Shown in pieces: positions 6,687 through 14,120 of a DNA stretch of 21,474 nt. A program made the position numbers and the translations under genes. The stretch lies in assembly GCA_046049675.1 (NCBI GenBank), contig JBJORA010000006.1:1-21474 (forward strand), given 5' to 3'. This DNA is from CAIXQW01 sp046049675 (GTDB lineage Bacteria > Bacteroidota > Bacteroidia > Chitinophagales > Chitinophagaceae). A model generated the notes under the pieces. That model saw only the letters and a list, made by a program, of their open reading frames with translations, was not told the origin of the DNA and ran no database searches. Every line of letters begins with the position of its first letter. Within the stretch, counting starts at the first letter, position 1.

Positions 6687-8093
6687 CTAAAACTGAAAAT
6701 AAATAAATTGACCACCATTAAAAACGCCAATTAGAATAATGGCTAAAATAAGCACAAGATAGCCAAGCCAGCGCAACGATTGATGCCTGCTGTATATAAG
6801 CGAATATTTGTTATGCCATTTCTCAGTATTAATATCTGCTAGCATTACAAATGCAATAAGCACACAGCCGTACGCTAAGTAACTAGCATTACCAATGAAA
6901 AGGCTGCCTTTTTTCCATGTAAAAATATTAGCCAAAAGAATTTTTGCCTTTTCTACACTATGCGCCCTAAAAAAAACCCAGGTAAGTACAACTAAAGCAA
7001 AATTGAATAGCCATTTAGCTGGCTTAGGAAGAAAAACAGGCAGCTTCACTTTATCTGCAAGAATTTCAAACAACAAGTATATACCGTGCAGACCGCCCCA
7101 CACTATAAAAGTCCAATTTGCACCGTGCCAAAAGCCGCTAATAAGAAATACAACAAACACATTAAACATATTGCGCAAAGCGCTTACACGATTACCACCT
7201 AAGGGGATGTACAAGTAATCTCTAAACCACGTACTGAGAGAAATATGCCATCTGCTCCAGAATTCACGGATACTCATGCTCAAATAAGGCCGCTTAAAGT
7301 TTACCATCAAATCAGTACCAATAACTTTTGCACACCCGATAGCTATCAAACTATAGCCGCTAAAATCGCCGTATATCTGAAAGGTAAAAAAAATACTTGC
7401 TACAATACTTGTAATGGCGGAATGATGCTCAGGGCTATCAAAAACGCTATCTACATAAATCGCTAAACGATCCGCTAGTACCACTTTTACAAACATTCCC
7501 CACAAAATCCATTTCAAACCTTGCACAATATTGTCGTAGTTAAATGGCACATAGGCCTTTAACTGGTGTAAAATATTCTGTGGCCTTTCAATTGGCCCTG
7601 CCACCAATTGCGGATAGTACATAACGTACAAGGCGTAAATACCGAAATGCCTTTCAGCCTTTTGCCTCCCATAATAAACCTCAAAAGTATAGCTCATCGC
7701 TTGGAAGGTGTGAAAACTTAGTCCAATGGGCAACAGAATCTCAAGCATCGGCAATTGATTTTGTATGCTAAAGCTGCCGAGTAAAGATGTAAGATTTTGA
7801 TTGATAAAATTATAGTACTTAAATACAGCCAAGCAGCCTACATTCGCAACAATGCTCAATGCAAGATATAGTTTTTTGCGAGCAGCATCTTTTGTATCTT
7901 CTAGCAAAATACCCGCAACGTAGTCAACAACAATAGTACCTGCCAATATCAATATATAAATTGGCTTAAACACCATGTAGAAATAACAGCTTACTGCCAA
8001 AAGCATAATCCACCTATACCTATGTGGCAAGGCATAAAAAGCTGCCGTCGTAAGCACAAAAAATACTAAGAAGTGAAGCGAGTTGAATACCAT
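6687..8093 (-). CDS. MBOAT-family membrane O-acyltransferase (AlgI/DltB-like)
   Basis: A polytopic membrane protein of 468 residues. Landmarks in order are the N-terminal MVFNSLHFLVFF, ILLPIGLSFHTFQAMSYTFEVY (120-140), YPQLVAGPIERP (160-171), FQIYGDFSGYSLIAIG (239-254), REFWSRWHISLSTWFRDYLYIPLGGN (277-301, His283) and the catalytic His323 in ISGFWHGANWTF. These are the standard blocks of AlgI/PatA-type acyltransferases, which move an acyl group from the cytosol for transfer to a surface glycan. It is first in an operon with the SGNH partner. Upstream there is only a weak promoter candidate: TTTG, 21 bases, TAATTTCA (8111-8104), 10 bases before the ATG. The acyl donor and acceptor cannot be told from sequence. 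Confidence 0.93.
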   Translation of the reverse strand: MVFNSLHFLVFFVLTTAAFYALPHRYRWIMLLAVSCYFYMVFKPIYILILAGTIVVDYVAGILLEDTKDAARKKLYLALSIVANVGCLAVFKYYNFINQNLTSLLGSFSIQNQLPMLEILLPIGLSFHTFQAMSYTFEVYYGRQKAERHFGIYALYVMYYPQLVAGPIERPQNILHQLKAYVPFNYDNIVQGLKWILWGMFVKVVLADRLAIYVDSVFDSPEHHSAITSIVASIFFTFQIYGDFSGYSLIAIGCAKVIGTDLMVNFKRPYLSMSIREFWSRWHISLSTWFRDYLYIPLGGNRVSALRNMFNVFVVFLISGFWHGANWTFIVWGGLHGIYLLFEILADKVKLPVFLPKPAKWLFNFALVVLTWVFFRAHSVEKAKILLANIFTWKKGSLFIGNASYLAYGCVLIAFVMLADINTEKWHNKYSLIYSRHQSLRWLGYLVLILAIILIGVFNGGQFIYFQF

Positions 8094-8182
8094 GCCTGCG
8101 CTGTGAAATTAGTAAAGAAAAATTTAACAAGGCAAACAGATAAGCTTGCTTGTCTTAGGATTTTCTTCACAACTATGCCTAC

Positions 8183-8190
8183 TAGCTTTG
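8183..8190 (+). promoter_or_regulatory. Predicted -7 box (TAGCTTTG) before a decayed small gene
   Basis: Exact TAnnTTTG on the plus strand. Four bases after its last G an ATA codon (8195-8197) opens a frame that leads without a stop into the lipoprotein-like sequence at 8234, the spacing seen at the live short-leader genes, but with ATA in place of ATG. Confidence 0.4.
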
Positions 8191-8194
8191 TTAT

Positions 8195-8367
8195 ATAAAC
8201 TTTACTAGAAAAATTCTACGCAGCACATTACCAATGCTCGCTTTTATTGTAATGATTGGCAGTTGCAATTCTGCCAAAAAGTACAAATTGATATGAAAGC
8301 TGTGAGTTCGCAAATTGTAAACCTAAATAGCATCATTAGTTCAATGCAGCAGCTTAGTAAACTATAA
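8195..8367 (+). pseudogene. Candidate decayed small lipoprotein gene (start lost, frame broken)
   Basis: From ATA at 8195 the frame reads a basic stretch (TRKILR), a hydrophobic core, and MLAFIVMIGSC, a plausible lipobox, then ends at TGA 8294-8296. An ATG at 8234 could start a shorter 20-residue version. In the next frame, ATG 8293 overlaps this stop (ATGA) and continues to TAA 8365-8367, coding 24 residues with heptad-like hydrophobic spacing. Joined by one frameshift they would give a lipoprotein of roughly 55 residues. Either this is a broken gene, or two tiny coupled frames, or chance. It lies in a 336-base gap between MBOAT and the second reductase gene; the remainder holds an imperfect 7-pair stem near 8129-8156 and promoter boxes. 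Confidence 0.35.
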
Positions 8368-8393
8368 TAGTTACTGTAGCTGTGCAACAACGC

Positions 8394-8423
8394 TTTGTAA
8401 ATGCGCTTTAAATGCTATGTTTG
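8394..8423 (+). promoter_or_regulatory. Predicted promoter of the second reductase gene: TTTG, 18 bases, TATGTTTG
   Basis: TTTG at 8394-8397 and an exact -7 box TATGTTTG at 8416-8423 are 18 bases apart. This is the best complete -33/-7 pair in the window. The box ends 6 bases before the ATG at 8430. Confidence 0.7.
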
Positions 8424-8429
8424 CAGCTC

Positions 8430-9344
8430 ATGAAAGTGCTCATCACTGGCGCAGCTGGCTTTGTAGGTCGTAGCTGTATTGCAGCTTGGCAAAGCTATGG
8501 CTGGCAGCTTTTTGGCACTTCGCGACATTCTAATACTAGCGATGGGTGTACTTGGCTGAAATGCGATTTGCTAGACGCTACTCAAATTAATGAAGCCATT
8601 GACAAGATAAAACCTGATGCAGTGCTGCATCTAGCTGCTCATAGTAGCGTTGGCGAAAGTTGGAAACAACCGCACTTATGCCTTAGTGAAAATTTACAAA
8701 TCACGGTTAACTTACTAGAAGCAGTTAGGCAAACGCATCCATCTGCCCACCTGGTCTTAAGTGGAAGTGCAGAGGTATATGCACCTAGTATGCAAAATCT
8801 TAAGGAAGAAGATGCTACAATTGCTGGCAATCCATATGCCTTTAGCAAATTGCAGCAAGAAGAACTAGCAGCATTCTATAGAGAACATTTTGGCTTAAAG
8901 ATTATTTGCACACGTTCCTTCAATCAAATCGGAGCTGGTCAAGATACACGTTTTGTTCTTCCGAGCTTTGCATTGCAAATAAAACGCCAAGTGCAAGCTG
9001 GTGCTGATAAACTGGAGCTTCAAGTTGGCAATATCAGCACTGAGCGCGATTTTACGCATGTCTTAGACATGGCTGCGGCTTATGGCTTGCTGTTGCAGGC
9101 AAAAGAGGCCAAGCATAGCATTTACAATTTGGGGAGCGGTATAGCAACCAAAATTTCTGAGATTATTGAAATTTTGCAGTTGCTCGCTGAAAAGCCAATA
9201 AGTATTATTGTAGACCCAAATAGAGTTCGGCCAAATGATGTGCCTCGTATAGTTGCAGATAATTCAAGATTTGTTCAAGAATTCAACTATGTTCCAAAAC
9301 TGACATTACACGATGCTGTAAATGACCTATACAATGCTTTGTAA
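8430..9344 (+). CDS. GDP-4-keto-6-deoxy-D-mannose reductase-like protein (Rmd family)
   Basis: A 304-residue short-chain dehydrogenase with the Rossmann motif GAAGFVG (7-13), SGSAEVYA around Ser111-Ser113 and Y136-x3-K140 (YAFSK). The C-terminal VRPNDVPRIVADNSRF matches Rmd reductases closely. Rmd reduces GDP-4-keto-6-deoxy-D-mannose to GDP-D-rhamnose, so the placement 50 bases upstream of gmd gives a complete two-step route. The Thr/Ser that normally follows the first Ser of the active-site block is Gly here. An in-frame ATG at 8412 lies upstream, but the promoter box falls inside that extension, so I use the ATG at 8430 (MKVLITGAAG). It is a distant paralogue of the first reductase gene; the two may act on the same intermediate to give different sugars. 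Confidence 0.85.
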   Translation: MKVLITGAAGFVGRSCIAAWQSYGWQLFGTSRHSNTSDGCTWLKCDLLDATQINEAIDKIKPDAVLHLAAHSSVGESWKQPHLCLSENLQITVNLLEAVRQTHPSAHLVLSGSAEVYAPSMQNLKEEDATIAGNPYAFSKLQQEELAAFYREHFGLKIICTRSFNQIGAGQDTRFVLPSFALQIKRQVQAGADKLELQVGNISTERDFTHVLDMAAAYGLLLQAKEAKHSIYNLGSGIATKISEIIEILQLLAEKPISIIVDPNRVRPNDVPRIVADNSRFVQEFNYVPKLTLHDAVNDLYNAL

Positions 9345-9380
9345 CAGTGTTTTACTGCTAGCAGATAAAGCATTTCACCC

Positions 9381-9388
9381 TATATTTG
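9381..9388 (+). promoter_or_regulatory. Predicted -7 box (TATATTTG) of gmd
   Basis: Exact TAnnTTTG ending 6 bases before the ATG at 9395. It shows that gmd can be transcribed separately from the reductase gene whose stop is 37 bases upstream. No -33 TTTG at a suitable distance was seen. Confidence 0.65.
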
Positions 9389-9394
9389 CGCAGC

Positions 9395-10444
9395 ATGAAA
9401 ACCGCATTGGTTACCGGAATTACTGGGCAAGATGGTGCCTATTTAGCTAAACTACTATTAGAAAAAGGCTATACTGTGCACGGTGTGCGTCGTAGAAGCT
9501 CGCTCATGAACACGCAACGTATCGAGCATTTGTACTTTGATCCAAAGTGGAAGGGCAAATTTAAGTTACACTACGGCGACCTTACCGATAGTAGCAATCT
9601 TATTCGCCTAGTTCAAGAAACACAGCCCGACGAGATTTACAATCTTGGTGCACAAAGCCACGTACAAGTGAGCTTTGAAGAACCTGAGTATACCGCTAAT
9701 TGTGATGGTATTGGTACTTTGCGCTTGTTAGAAGCAATTCGCCTCCTTGGTATGGAAAAAAAAGTACGTTTCTACCAAGCAAGTACGAGCGAATTATATG
9801 GATTGGTTCAACAGATTCCGCAAAGTGAGTCAACACCATTTTACCCACGCAGTCCTTATGGTGTAGCAAAATTATATGCATATTGGATTACAGTCAATTA
9901 CCGCGAGAGCTACAATATGTTTGCGGTAAATGGCATTTTATTCAACCACGAAAGCCCTTTGCGTGGAGAGAATTTTGTAACTCGCAAAATCACCTTAGGT
10001 GCTGCAAAAATCCTTAAAGGCACCAATGAAGTCTTGCGTCTTGGTAATTTAGACGCTCAACGCGACTGGGGCCATGCTGAAGACTATGTAGAAGGCATGT
10101 GGCGCATTTTGCAACATAGCGAACCGCTAGACTTTGTGCTTGCAACTGGTGTAACTACTACAGTACGAAAATTTGTAGAACTTGCTTTCGGCCATGCTGG
10201 CGTAAGTATAGAATGGCGTGGTTCAGGTGTTGACGAAAAGGGTTATGTAGCTAGCTGCAGCAACGAAGCGTATCAATTACCAATTGGCCAGCTAATTGTA
10301 GAAGTAGATCCTCGCTATTTTAGACCTGCAGAAGTTGACTTGCTTATTGGCGATGCAACTAAGGCGCACAGTTTACTAGGCTGGAAACCTAAGCACGATC
10401 TTAGCACGCTTGTATCTGACATGATGACTAACGAATTACTGTAA
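9395..10444 (+). CDS. gmd: GDP-mannose 4,6-dehydratase
   Basis: Gmd converts GDP-D-mannose to GDP-4-keto-6-deoxy-D-mannose, the precursor of GDP-D-rhamnose, GDP-L-fucose and related 6-deoxy sugars. The 349 residues align with the family end to end: TGITGQDGAYL (NADP site), RRRSSLMNTQRIEHLY (the arginine loop that reaches the neighbouring subunit, about 32-47), YGDLTDSSNLI, YNLGAQSHVQVSFE, the active-site triad ASTSELYG (Thr131, Glu133) with Y155-x3-K159, and the terminal VDPRYFRPAEVDLLIGD. One departure is FNHESPLRGE, where most members have SPRRGE (Leu189). The longest frame begins with a TTG at 9386 that belongs to the promoter box; the ATG at 9395 is the likely start. It overlaps the convergent radical SAM gene by 9 bases. 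Confidence 0.97.
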   Translation: MKTALVTGITGQDGAYLAKLLLEKGYTVHGVRRRSSLMNTQRIEHLYFDPKWKGKFKLHYGDLTDSSNLIRLVQETQPDEIYNLGAQSHVQVSFEEPEYTANCDGIGTLRLLEAIRLLGMEKKVRFYQASTSELYGLVQQIPQSESTPFYPRSPYGVAKLYAYWITVNYRESYNMFAVNGILFNHESPLRGENFVTRKITLGAAKILKGTNEVLRLGNLDAQRDWGHAEDYVEGMWRILQHSEPLDFVLATGVTTTVRKFVELAFGHAGVSIEWRGSGVDEKGYVASCSNEAYQLPIGQLIVEVDPRYFRPAEVDLLIGDATKAHSLLGWKPKHDLSTLVSDMMTNELL

Positions 10445-12094
10445 TACGTAGCTCTTTTTTACATCAGTTTGTAGTATTGGCCAATCAGTGCCTAAGTACG
10501 CAATTACTACGGTATTTGAAAAAGGAACAATTGTCGCTTCATCTTGCATTAGCGCGTCAATATCTAAAGATACTTGCATTTGTAATTGTCGCTTGTATTG
10601 ACTAACAATATTCTTTACTTCAGTGACTACAATTTCTTCGCCTAGATTAAACAAAGCAGGCTTAACCTTGTGAGCTGTGTAGTAATCTATTGCAAGCAAT
10701 TGCTTAAGAATATTATCGTCGCCATAATCTGCTGCAATAAAGTCGCGCAAAACCTCATACACATTTGTCAATGTAAACTTATGCAAATCATGCTTACTGC
10801 TAAACGCTTCTCCCAGGCCTACTAAGAAATCAAAAATGCCATATTGTAATGCAACATAGCGCAGCGTACGAATTGCACGTTTCTTGTTCCAATAAATTTC
10901 TAAAGCATGCTCAAGTAAAGTAATACGATGCAATTCTTCCTTGCTTAAGTACTTGCTTTCAATGATTTGATAGGGTGCAATATTGTCGTAAACATAGCCA
11001 TGCTGCGCTGCTTTTGTGCGCATTGGCGTACCTTTTAAGAACTTTAGGAAACCAAGTTGTAGTTCTGGCGCAAACAGTTTAAACACCTCCTCGAAACTAT
11101 ACTTGATATCTTCATAGTAGTCCAAAGGCAGCCCTACAATCAAATCTAAATGCAATTCAACTTTGTGCTGTAATTGTTTGATGACGCCTTTAGTTTTCTC
11201 GAAATTTTGCTTACGGCTTACTTCTAAGTTAGCTACTTGGTTTACTGTTTGTATGCCAATTTCAAAGCGCAACAAGTCTTTTGGCACATGTTCGTTGATA
11301 TAGGCGATTATGTCAGCATGCACAATATCTGCCGTAATCTCAAATTGAAATTTCTGCCCGGGTTTATAACGAGCTACAATAAACTGAAACATGTCTATCG
11401 TAAAATCGCGTTTAATATTAAATGTACGATCCAAAAATTTTATGGTACGACCATGTTCAATCAAATACGATAAATTGCTTTTAATATGGTCAATCGGCAA
11501 GTAGCGTACTTTGTTATCTAAGCTTGCTAAGCAAAACTCACATTTATACGGGCACCCGCGACTGGTTTCTATATACAGTACTTTATTGCGCAGCTCCGCA
11601 GTAGGTTCATTTGCATAAGGGTTAGTATCCGCAAAATTTATAAGCTCAAAATTGGCTGCCTCAATATTTTTATGTGCTTCACCTTGCAATTTATAAATCA
11701 AGCCTGGTACTTGCTGCACAGACGGGTAGTGTTGCAAGAATTGTGTAAAAGGAATTTCACCTTCGCCAGTGATTATGAAATCAATTTGTGGCAAAGCGAT
11801 TACTTCCTGCCAATCGTAACTAACCTCTGGTCCACCTAAAAGTATCTTCGTATTTGGATTGAGGTTCTTAATTAAGGTGGCAACTTCAAGGGTTTGCGTA
11901 ATATTCCAGATATAGCAGCTAAATGCAACTACCTCAAACTTTGCACATTCCTCAGCAACTCTATGCAAATCATCTTTGATCGTAAACTCTTGCCAATGCA
12001 AGCGCTCGTCTTGCTTATTAAGCTCATAAAGCAGCCTAATTGCAAGATTCAAGTGTATGTACTTGGCATTAAGTGTTGTAAGCAGAAACTGCAT
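10436..12094 (-). CDS. B12-binding domain radical SAM protein with C-terminal DUF4080
   Basis: A 552-residue enzyme of unknown substrate. The N-terminal domain (about 1-130) has the cobalamin-binding-like fold pattern, with ILLGGPEVSYDW and IDFIITGEGEIPF. The radical SAM core follows, with the cluster-binding cysteines C181, C185 and C188 (SRGCPYKCEFC) and RFEIGIQTVN, LHLDLIVGLPLD further on. The C-terminal part matches the DUF4080 extension found on this Bacteroidota/Firmicutes family. It presumably cleaves S-adenosylmethionine to start radical chemistry. The longest frame starts at 12115, but a TACCTTTG box lies inside that extension; the ATG at 12094 follows the box by 5 bases and gives MQFLLTTLNAKYIH, the usual N-terminus. 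It is divergent from hscA. Confidence 0.9.
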   Translation of the reverse strand: MQFLLTTLNAKYIHLNLAIRLLYELNKQDERLHWQEFTIKDDLHRVAEECAKFEVVAFSCYIWNITQTLEVATLIKNLNPNTKILLGGPEVSYDWQEVIALPQIDFIITGEGEIPFTQFLQHYPSVQQVPGLIYKLQGEAHKNIEAANFELINFADTNPYANEPTAELRNKVLYIETSRGCPYKCEFCLASLDNKVRYLPIDHIKSNLSYLIEHGRTIKFLDRTFNIKRDFTIDMFQFIVARYKPGQKFQFEITADIVHADIIAYINEHVPKDLLRFEIGIQTVNQVANLEVSRKQNFEKTKGVIKQLQHKVELHLDLIVGLPLDYYEDIKYSFEEVFKLFAPELQLGFLKFLKGTPMRTKAAQHGYVYDNIAPYQIIESKYLSKEELHRITLLEHALEIYWNKKRAIRTLRYVALQYGIFDFLVGLGEAFSSKHDLHKFTLTNVYEVLRDFIAADYGDDNILKQLLAIDYYTAHKVKPALFNLGEEIVVTEVKNIVSQYKRQLQMQVSLDIDALMQDEATIVPFSNTVVIAYLGTDWPILQTDVKKSYVLQ

Positions 12095-12099
12095 GGTGG

Positions 12100-12107
12100 C
12101 AAAGGTA
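12100..12107 (-). promoter_or_regulatory. Predicted -7 box (TACCTTTG) of the radical SAM gene
   Basis: Exact TAnnTTTG on the minus strand ending 5 bases before the ATG at 12094. It sits within the longer open frame (from 12115), which argues that the longer start is wrong. Confidence 0.65.
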
Positions 12108-12240
12108 CGCAACATTGCTGTACCGATGCCTTGCTAGCAAAAGGAGAAAAATGTTAGGTCCTTTTTGAGGTGTACAATGAGCAAAGATTGATTTTGAAGC
12201 TATCACAGAGATTGCTAAGGCATTAATATCGCATCGGTAT

Positions 12241-12248
12241 TATCTTTG
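12241..12248 (+). promoter_or_regulatory. Predicted -7 box (TATCTTTG) of the hscA-ribD-EamA operon
   Basis: Exact TAnnTTTG ending 6 bases before the ATG at 12255. The TTG within it can be mistaken for a start codon. The rest of the 160-base divergent gap with the radical SAM gene shows no other clear element. Confidence 0.65.
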
Positions 12249-12254
12249 CGCCAC

Positions 12255-14120
12255 ATGGCAAAAGTGAGTATAAACCTGGCAACAGGGTCTTTACAACAAA
12301 AAGAATTTGTAGTAGGTATAGATTTAGGTACTACCAATAGCCTTGTAGCCATTGTACATCCACAAACACAGCAAGCCACGGTTTTGCGCGAGCACAACGA
12401 AAGCGCCCTTGTACCGAGCATTGTGCACTTTGGCAGTGCTGGCGATGTAAGCGTTGGTGAAGCTGCCGCCTTGTACTTAGAAACAGAGCCTCAAAACACA
12501 ATTTTTAGCGTTAAGCGACTACTAGGTAAATCTTATAAGGATATTGCAACCGATAAAATAAGCCTTGGCTATACTATTGTTGAACATGCCACCGATGCTG
12601 ATAAACTTGTGCGTGTAAAAGTAGGCGACAATTACTACAGTAGCATTGAACTTAGTAGCATGATTTTAGCAGAGCTGAAAAAGCGCGCTGAACACATCCT
12701 TAAGACGCCGGTTAATAAAGCCGTTATTACCGTTCCTGCATATTTTAACGATAGTCAACGTCAGGCCACACGAGATGCAGGCAAACTAGCAGGACTAGAA
12801 GTACTGCGCATCATCAACGAACCAACTGCTGCTTGTCTTGCATACGGTATTGGGGTAAACAGAGCAGAAGCAAAAACGATTGCTGTGTACGATCTAGGCG
12901 GTGGCACCTTCGATATCAGTATTCTGCGCTTAGAAGATGGCGTATTTGAGGTACTAAGCACAAATGGCGACACTTATCTAGGCGGCGATGATTTTGATAA
13001 AATTATTATGCAGCATTTTATGCAACAAGCAAGTATTACAAACGAAATACTTGAAGCCAATAAGATACTAGCGCAAACTTTACGGTTGGAAGCGATTAAA
13101 GCAAAGAAACATCTTAGCACAAATGCATCTTTCACAAGTTCACTAGTTGACAAATCAATTTCAATCAATGCTGAACACTTTTCTGATTTGAGTCAAAGCT
13201 TAATACAAAAAAGTATTGCAGCTTGTAAAAAAGCGATTGCAGATAGCAATTTACAATTAGAAGATATCGACGAAGTATTGATGGTAGGCGGAAGTACACG
13301 CATGCCGATAGTACAAGAGGCCGTTAGTAATTACTTCAATAAACCGCTCAATACTTCGGTTAATCCAGACGAGGTTGTTGCCTTAGGTGCGGCTATACAG
13401 GCCGATATTTTAAGTGGCAATAATAAAAACGACTTGTTGCTTTTGGATGTCACGCCACTTAGCCTCGGTTTGGAAACAATGGGCGGTTTGATGGAGGTAT
13501 TAATACCACGCAATAGTAAAATACCTACTAGTGTTGCAAAAGAGTTTACCACGCAAAAAGACGGTCAAGTTGCCATGAAGGTAAGTGTGTATCAAGGTGA
13601 GCGCGATTTAGTGAACGACAATAGAAAACTGGCAGAGTTTGAGTTGCGCGGTATTCCAGCAATGCCTGCGGGTTTAGCTAAAGTACAAATTGCTTTTAAG
13701 ATTAATGCCGACGGTATTTTAAGTGTAGAAGCTAAGGAACTTCGCAGCGGCGTTGCACAAAGTATAGAGGTAAAACCGCAATATGGTTTAACAGATCAAG
13801 AAGTAGAAGATATGTTGATGAGTAGCATCGTCAACGCAAAACAAGATGTTGCTGCTCGGGCATTGCAAGAAGCCATTACAGAGGCCGAGCAATTGGCAGC
13901 AGCTACTAAGAATTTTCTTCAAAAACATCAGCAATATATTACAGCTGAAGAAGCAGCTGCTACTAACAATGCAATTGAAGCGATACACGTGTGCATCAGC
14001 ACAGGTGATAAAACAGCGATTCATGCAGCAACCGAACATCTCAACAATCTTAGCAGACCATACGCTGAACGCGTGATGGATGTGGCAGTTGCAGCTGCAT
14101 TAAAAGGACAAAGTATTTAG
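12255..14120 (+). CDS. hscA: Hsp70-family chaperone, HscA-like
   Basis: An Hsp70 chaperone of 621 residues. The nucleotide-binding domain has GIDLGTTNSLVAI (21-33) preceded by an ~18-residue N-terminal extension (AKVSINLATGSLQQ) characteristic of HscA rather than DnaK, then INEPTAACLAYG, YDLGGGTFDIS and MVGGSTRMP. The linker and substrate-binding domain begin at DLLLLDVTPLSLGLETMGG. The lid is short and there is no glycine-rich DnaK tail; E. coli HscA is 616 residues. HscA normally helps release iron-sulfur clusters from IscU together with HscB, but neither partner nor any isc gene is nearby. It is followed directly by ribD. The TTG at 12246 is part of the promoter box, so I start at the ATG. 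Confidence 0.9.
   Translation: MAKVSINLATGSLQQKEFVVGIDLGTTNSLVAIVHPQTQQATVLREHNESALVPSIVHFGSAGDVSVGEAAALYLETEPQNTIFSVKRLLGKSYKDIATDKISLGYTIVEHATDADKLVRVKVGDNYYSSIELSSMILAELKKRAEHILKTPVNKAVITVPAYFNDSQRQATRDAGKLAGLEVLRIINEPTAACLAYGIGVNRAEAKTIAVYDLGGGTFDISILRLEDGVFEVLSTNGDTYLGGDDFDKIIMQHFMQQASITNEILEANKILAQTLRLEAIKAKKHLSTNASFTSSLVDKSISINAEHFSDLSQSLIQKSIAACKKAIADSNLQLEDIDEVLMVGGSTRMPIVQEAVSNYFNKPLNTSVNPDEVVALGAAIQADILSGNNKNDLLLLDVTPLSLGLETMGGLMEVLIPRNSKIPTSVAKEFTTQKDGQVAMKVSVYQGERDLVNDNRKLAEFELRGIPAMPAGLAKVQIAFKINADGILSVEAKELRSGVAQSIEVKPQYGLTDQEVEDMLMSSIVNAKQDVAARALQEAITEAEQLAAATKNFLQKHQQYITAEEAAATNNAIEAIHVCISTGDKTAIHAATEHLNNLSRPYAERVMDVAVAAALKGQSI

Noticed and set aside
8129..8156. AAGGCAA / TTGTCTT imperfect stem as a terminator or small RNA
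   Set aside because: Seven pairs with a G-U pair and a 14-base loop, no U-run; too weak to call.
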